Assembly (NCBI GenBank): GCA_903930665.1
Contig: CAIYZI010000323.1
Location: 1-8,540, forward strand
Reading direction: 5' to 3'
Origin: an uncultured beta proteobacterium
GTDB lineage: Bacteria; Pseudomonadota; Gammaproteobacteria; Burkholderiales; Burkholderiaceae
DNA: 8,540 nucleotides
In this document: in pieces, positions 6,872-8,540 of the stretch
Position numbering within the stretch: position 1 is the stretch's first letter
Layout of the letters: the number at the start of each line of letters is the position of its first letter
Translations under genes and position numbers: made by a program
The notes under the pieces: generated by a model
Told to the model about the DNA's origin: nothing
The model's input: the letters and a program-made list of their open reading frames with translations, nothing else
Databases searched by the model: none

Positions 6872-8005
6872 TTACATGGATTCTTGAATTAATCCGTCAA
6901 CATAATTTGCAATTGCAAGACTAGCAGTCAATCCAGGCGACTCAAAACCATATAAGTTGTAAAGGCCCCGTAATTGATGTTGATTTGGCCCATCAAAGCA
7001 AAAATCTCCTGCTGGAGAATTTGGTGGAACAATTTTCGGCCTCACTCCTGAGTAATCTGGCAGCAATACACCATCTTTTAAATCCGACCAATAACGACGA
7101 ATTGCATTATAAAAACCATCGGCTCGTTTTAAGTCCACCAAATACTCAATCTGATCTTCAGATTCAATGTCCAACCATTCTACGTCGGGGCCAAACTTTG
7201 CCTGCCCTCCCATATCGATAGTGAGATGGACTCCCAGGCCACCGGGCTCAGGGATTGGATATATCAGACGACTGAATGGGCACTTACCAGACAATGAAAA
7301 ATAATTTCCTTTTGCAAAATATGCCCTAGGAATGAGACTCTTCGCCAGGCCTTCAATTTTATGACTTACGGCAGGAGCACTTAAACCAGCACAGTTAAAT
7401 AAAAACTTCGTCTGAAAACGCATCTCATTGGCACCCGCAACCACTAATTCAAAACCTTTTTTTCCTTGGTCCAGTGGTGTAGCGCTAACTAATGGAGATC
7501 GGTACGCTATCATGCCGCCAGCATCCTCGAAGCCACCCAATAAAGAAAGCATATATCCATGGCTATCAATAATTCCAGTAGATGCAGATAGAATCGCAGC
7601 TGAGCAGGTAAGATTCAATTCTAATTTTCTTGCCTCATCCCCTGAAATCATTTTGATCTCTGGTACTTGATTATTCATGGCTTGATTTAGTATTTCATAC
7701 AAATCATCTATTTGTCTTTCATCTGTGGCAACAATGAGCTTTCCACAGGACTTAGTAGCAACATGATGAGTGCGACAATATTCGTACAAAAGACGATTAC
7801 CTTCAACACAAAGTTTTGCTTTCAATGAATTTTTAGGGTAATAAATTCCAGCGTGAATTACCTCGCTATTTCGAGCGCTAGTGATTGTGCCGAAATTATC
7901 CTCACGCTCAAGCAAAATGGTTTCAAAGCCTCGCAACGCCAATTGCCTTGCAATAGCCAAGCCAACCACACCTGCCCCAATAACTACACAATCTACCCTG
8001 TCCAT
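6872..8005 (-). CDS. FAD-dependent L-2-hydroxyglutarate dehydrogenase/LhgO-like protein
   Basis: This 377-aa flavoprotein of the DAO/L2HGDH group is expected to oxidise an L-2-hydroxyacid, probably L-2-hydroxyglutarate to 2-oxoglutarate, passing electrons to the quinone pool or oxygen. The N-terminal Rossmann motif GAGVVG (10-15) is followed by the ribose-binding acid E33. ARNSEVIHAGIYYP (44-57) and KAKLCVEGNRLLYEYC (62-77) closely resemble human L2HGDH. Further family blocks are KGNYFSL (232-238), GLGVHLTIDMGG (256-267), YSGVRPKI (318-325) and GFESPGLTASLA (353-364). It is about 45 residues shorter than E. coli LhgO, as I recall that protein. AGG lies 8 bases before ATG 8005, and a good promoter stands upstream. 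It is transcribed alone. Related amino-acid or glycerol-3-phosphate oxidases are less likely. Confidence 0.8.
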   Translation of the reverse strand: MDRVDCVVIGAGVVGLAIARQLALRGFETILLEREDNFGTITSARNSEVIHAGIYYPKNSLKAKLCVEGNRLLYEYCRTHHVATKSCGKLIVATDERQIDDLYEILNQAMNNQVPEIKMISGDEARKLELNLTCSAAILSASTGIIDSHGYMLSLLGGFEDAGGMIAYRSPLVSATPLDQGKKGFELVVAGANEMRFQTKFLFNCAGLSAPAVSHKIEGLAKSLIPRAYFAKGNYFSLSGKCPFSRLIYPIPEPGGLGVHLTIDMGGQAKFGPDVEWLDIESEDQIEYLVDLKRADGFYNAIRRYWSDLKDGVLLPDYSGVRPKIVPPNSPAGDFCFDGPNQHQLRGLYNLYGFESPGLTASLAIANYVDGLIQESM

Positions 8006-8050
8006 CTTTATTACCTAAATATAAATAAGATACTTTTTATGCTGACTCCC

Positions 8051-8078
8051 ATTATCTAATTATTTTGATTGCGTTCAA
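8051..8078 (-). promoter_or_regulatory. Sigma-70 promoter of the LhgO-like gene
   Basis: Read on the minus strand, TTGAAC (8073-8078) and GATAAT (8051-8056) are separated by 16 bp. They match the -35 and -10 consensus at four and five of six positions. Transcription would start near 8044, giving a leader of about 40 nt with AGG before the ATG. Confidence 0.6.
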
Positions 8079-8164
8079 TTAAAAGTTAAAGCGGCCCTTG
8101 AGATTTAAACTAATTTATCTAATGGAATAACAAAAGACAGGCATCCAAGCATTTCAATCAAAAG

Positions 8165-8198
8165 GCAAAACCCCAGCTATCTCTAACTGGGGTTTTGC
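8165..8198 (-). terminator. Intrinsic terminator of the right tRNA gene
   Basis: A perfect 12-bp stem (GCAAAACCCCAG / CTGGGGTTTTGC) with a 10-nt loop lies 5 bp past the tRNA CCA end. On the minus strand the descending arm holds TTTT and is followed by CCTTTTG. The plus strand also has TTTTGCTTTTC, so it may work both ways. Confidence 0.8.
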
Positions 8199-8286
8199 TT
8201 TTCTGGTGGGCCCACCAGGACTTGAACCTGGGACCAAAGGATTCCGGTTTGTGTTGCTTTCACAACTCCCTGGACTATGCCTTCAC

Positions 8287-8307
8287 CGTATTCATTGCTG
8301 AACTTAG
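8287..8307. repeat. Intron-internal repeat, P8 copy
   Basis: This 21-nt segment of the right intron forms the P8 cap. It matches the P5 segment at 8373-8393 at 20 of 21 bases. The single difference (G8297 against A8383) is in the GNRA loop, GCAA here and GUAA there in the RNA sense. Confidence 0.9.
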
Positions 8308-8372
8308 GTGGGTGCCGTCTAGTCTCTACACCTTCAACAGCACTTTCATACTGAAGCTTGGCTCGGCGTTAG

Positions 8373-8393
8373 CGTATTCATTACTGAACTTAG
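8373..8393. repeat. Intron-internal repeat, P5 copy
   Basis: This is the P5 partner of 8287-8307. It holds the receptor-like strand CUAAG, a 4-bp UUCA/UGAA stem and a GUAA loop. The left intron has unrelated sequence in its P5 cap. Confidence 0.9.
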
Positions 8394-8441
8394 CTTTCTC
8401 CGAATTTGACACCATTCACACAGCGACTTTCGTCATCTGGT

Positions 8442-8540
8442 GCACAACTTACGCCATGAGTCCTCTGCTCTAACCAACTGAGCTATAGGCTTATTAATCT
8501 TTAAATACTCATTAACCCTTTTGGGGTGCATTAAAAACGC
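8442..8540. repeat. Right copy of a direct repeat of at least 99 bp
   Basis: The block is identical to 276-374: the first 14 nt of the intron, the whole 5' tRNA exon and the upstream flank. It runs to the last base of the window and probably continues. Identity ends sharply at the P1/P2 boundary of the intron, where the two introns diverge. Confidence 0.95.

Larger units (their letters stand above)
8244..8455 (-). ncRNA. Group I intron, Azoarcus tRNA-Ile type (right copy)
   Basis: This 212-nt ORF-less intron occupies the same site as the left copy, after the anticodon. P1 (CAUGGC-GUAA-GUUGUG), P3, the P7 guanosine-site pair GACUA/UAGUC, and P9 (GUUGU-GAAA-GCAAC) are intact. The P9 bases differ from the left intron yet still pair, which is evidence of selection on structure. 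P2 is irregular with bulges but ends in a GAAA loop. P5 and P8 carry nearly the same cap, with CUAAG and UACG receptor-like strands around a UUCA-GNAA-UGAA hairpin. There is no homing endonuclease. Confidence 0.92.
8204..8492 (-). tRNA. tRNA-Ile(CAU)-type gene, intron-interrupted (right copy)
   Basis: Exons are 8456-8492 (5' half, anticodon CAT at 8456-8458) and 8204-8243 (3' half, with encoded CCA), 77 nt in total. The anticodon stem GAGGA/TCCTT, D-stem GCTC/GAGC and T-stem CCAGG/CCTGG with loop TTCAAGT are all sound. The acceptor stem AAGCCTA/TGGGCCC pairs at positions 3-7 but has A1·C72 and A2·C71. A GGGCCTA 5' strand would pair throughout, so two G-to-A changes are the simplest reading. 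The CAU anticodon suggests a lysidine-modified isoleucine tRNA; elongator Met is the alternative. The gene is followed by its own terminator. Whether the two terminal mismatches are tolerated is unknown. Confidence 0.85.

Noticed and set aside
8195..8473. Plus-strand ORF of 92 codons beginning near WWAHQDLNLGP
   Set aside because: It is the antisense of the right tRNA and its intron. Peptides of this kind are a well-known artefact of reading tRNA genes backwards.
276..8540. Phage-type integration with attL/attR at the tRNA 3' end
   Set aside because: The identity covers the 5' half and upstream flank, not the 3' end, and no integrase gene is present. Recombination or conversion between repeats fits better.

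Overview
The window looks like a piece of a beta-proteobacterial chromosome, moderately AT-rich, possibly a freshwater Burkholderiales of the Polynucleobacter type. This placement is inference. It rests on tRNA-Ile(CAU) halves that look beta-proteobacterial, on group I introns that closely resemble the tRNA-Ile(CAU) intron of Azoarcus, and on the style of the proteins. No phylogeny could be run.

Layout. Two tRNA-Ile(CAU)-type genes lie on the minus strand, one at each end (35-326 and 8204-8492). Each is interrupted immediately after the anticodon by a small ORF-less group I intron (215 and 212 nt). Their 5' halves, the first bases of the introns and the upstream flanks are identical over at least 99 bp (276-374 = 8442-8540, reaching the window edge). 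The rest of the introns and the 3' tRNA halves differ. The left copy appears to be a chimera: its 3' acceptor strand does not pair with its 5' acceptor strand. In the right copy the halves belong together, except for two A·C pairs at the acceptor end.

Between the tRNAs are six intact protein genes in about 7.5 kb. They are a LigI/COG3618-type amidohydrolase (+), a convergent D-2-hydroxyglutarate dehydrogenase-like flavoprotein (-), pxpA (-), a fused pxpB-pxpC (-), a divergent MFS transporter (+), and an L-2-hydroxyglutarate dehydrogenase/LhgO-like flavoprotein (-). The three genes pxpBC, pxpA and the D-2HG dehydrogenase overlap by ATGA at both junctions and form one translationally coupled operon.

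Working model (inference). The genes form a C5 catabolic cassette. PxpABC opens 5-oxoproline to glutamate. Two stereospecific flavoprotein dehydrogenases would oxidise D- and L-2-hydroxyglutarate to 2-oxoglutarate. The lactonase-like amidohydrolase might open the gamma-lactone of 2-hydroxyglutarate, the oxygen analogue of 5-oxoproline. The MFS protein would import a related carboxylate. No integrase, transposase, CRISPR array or regulator gene is visible. The longest gene-free stretches (327-561, 6735-6871, 8006-8203) are shorter than 300 bases and hold only the repeat flank and candidate regulatory sites and hairpins.
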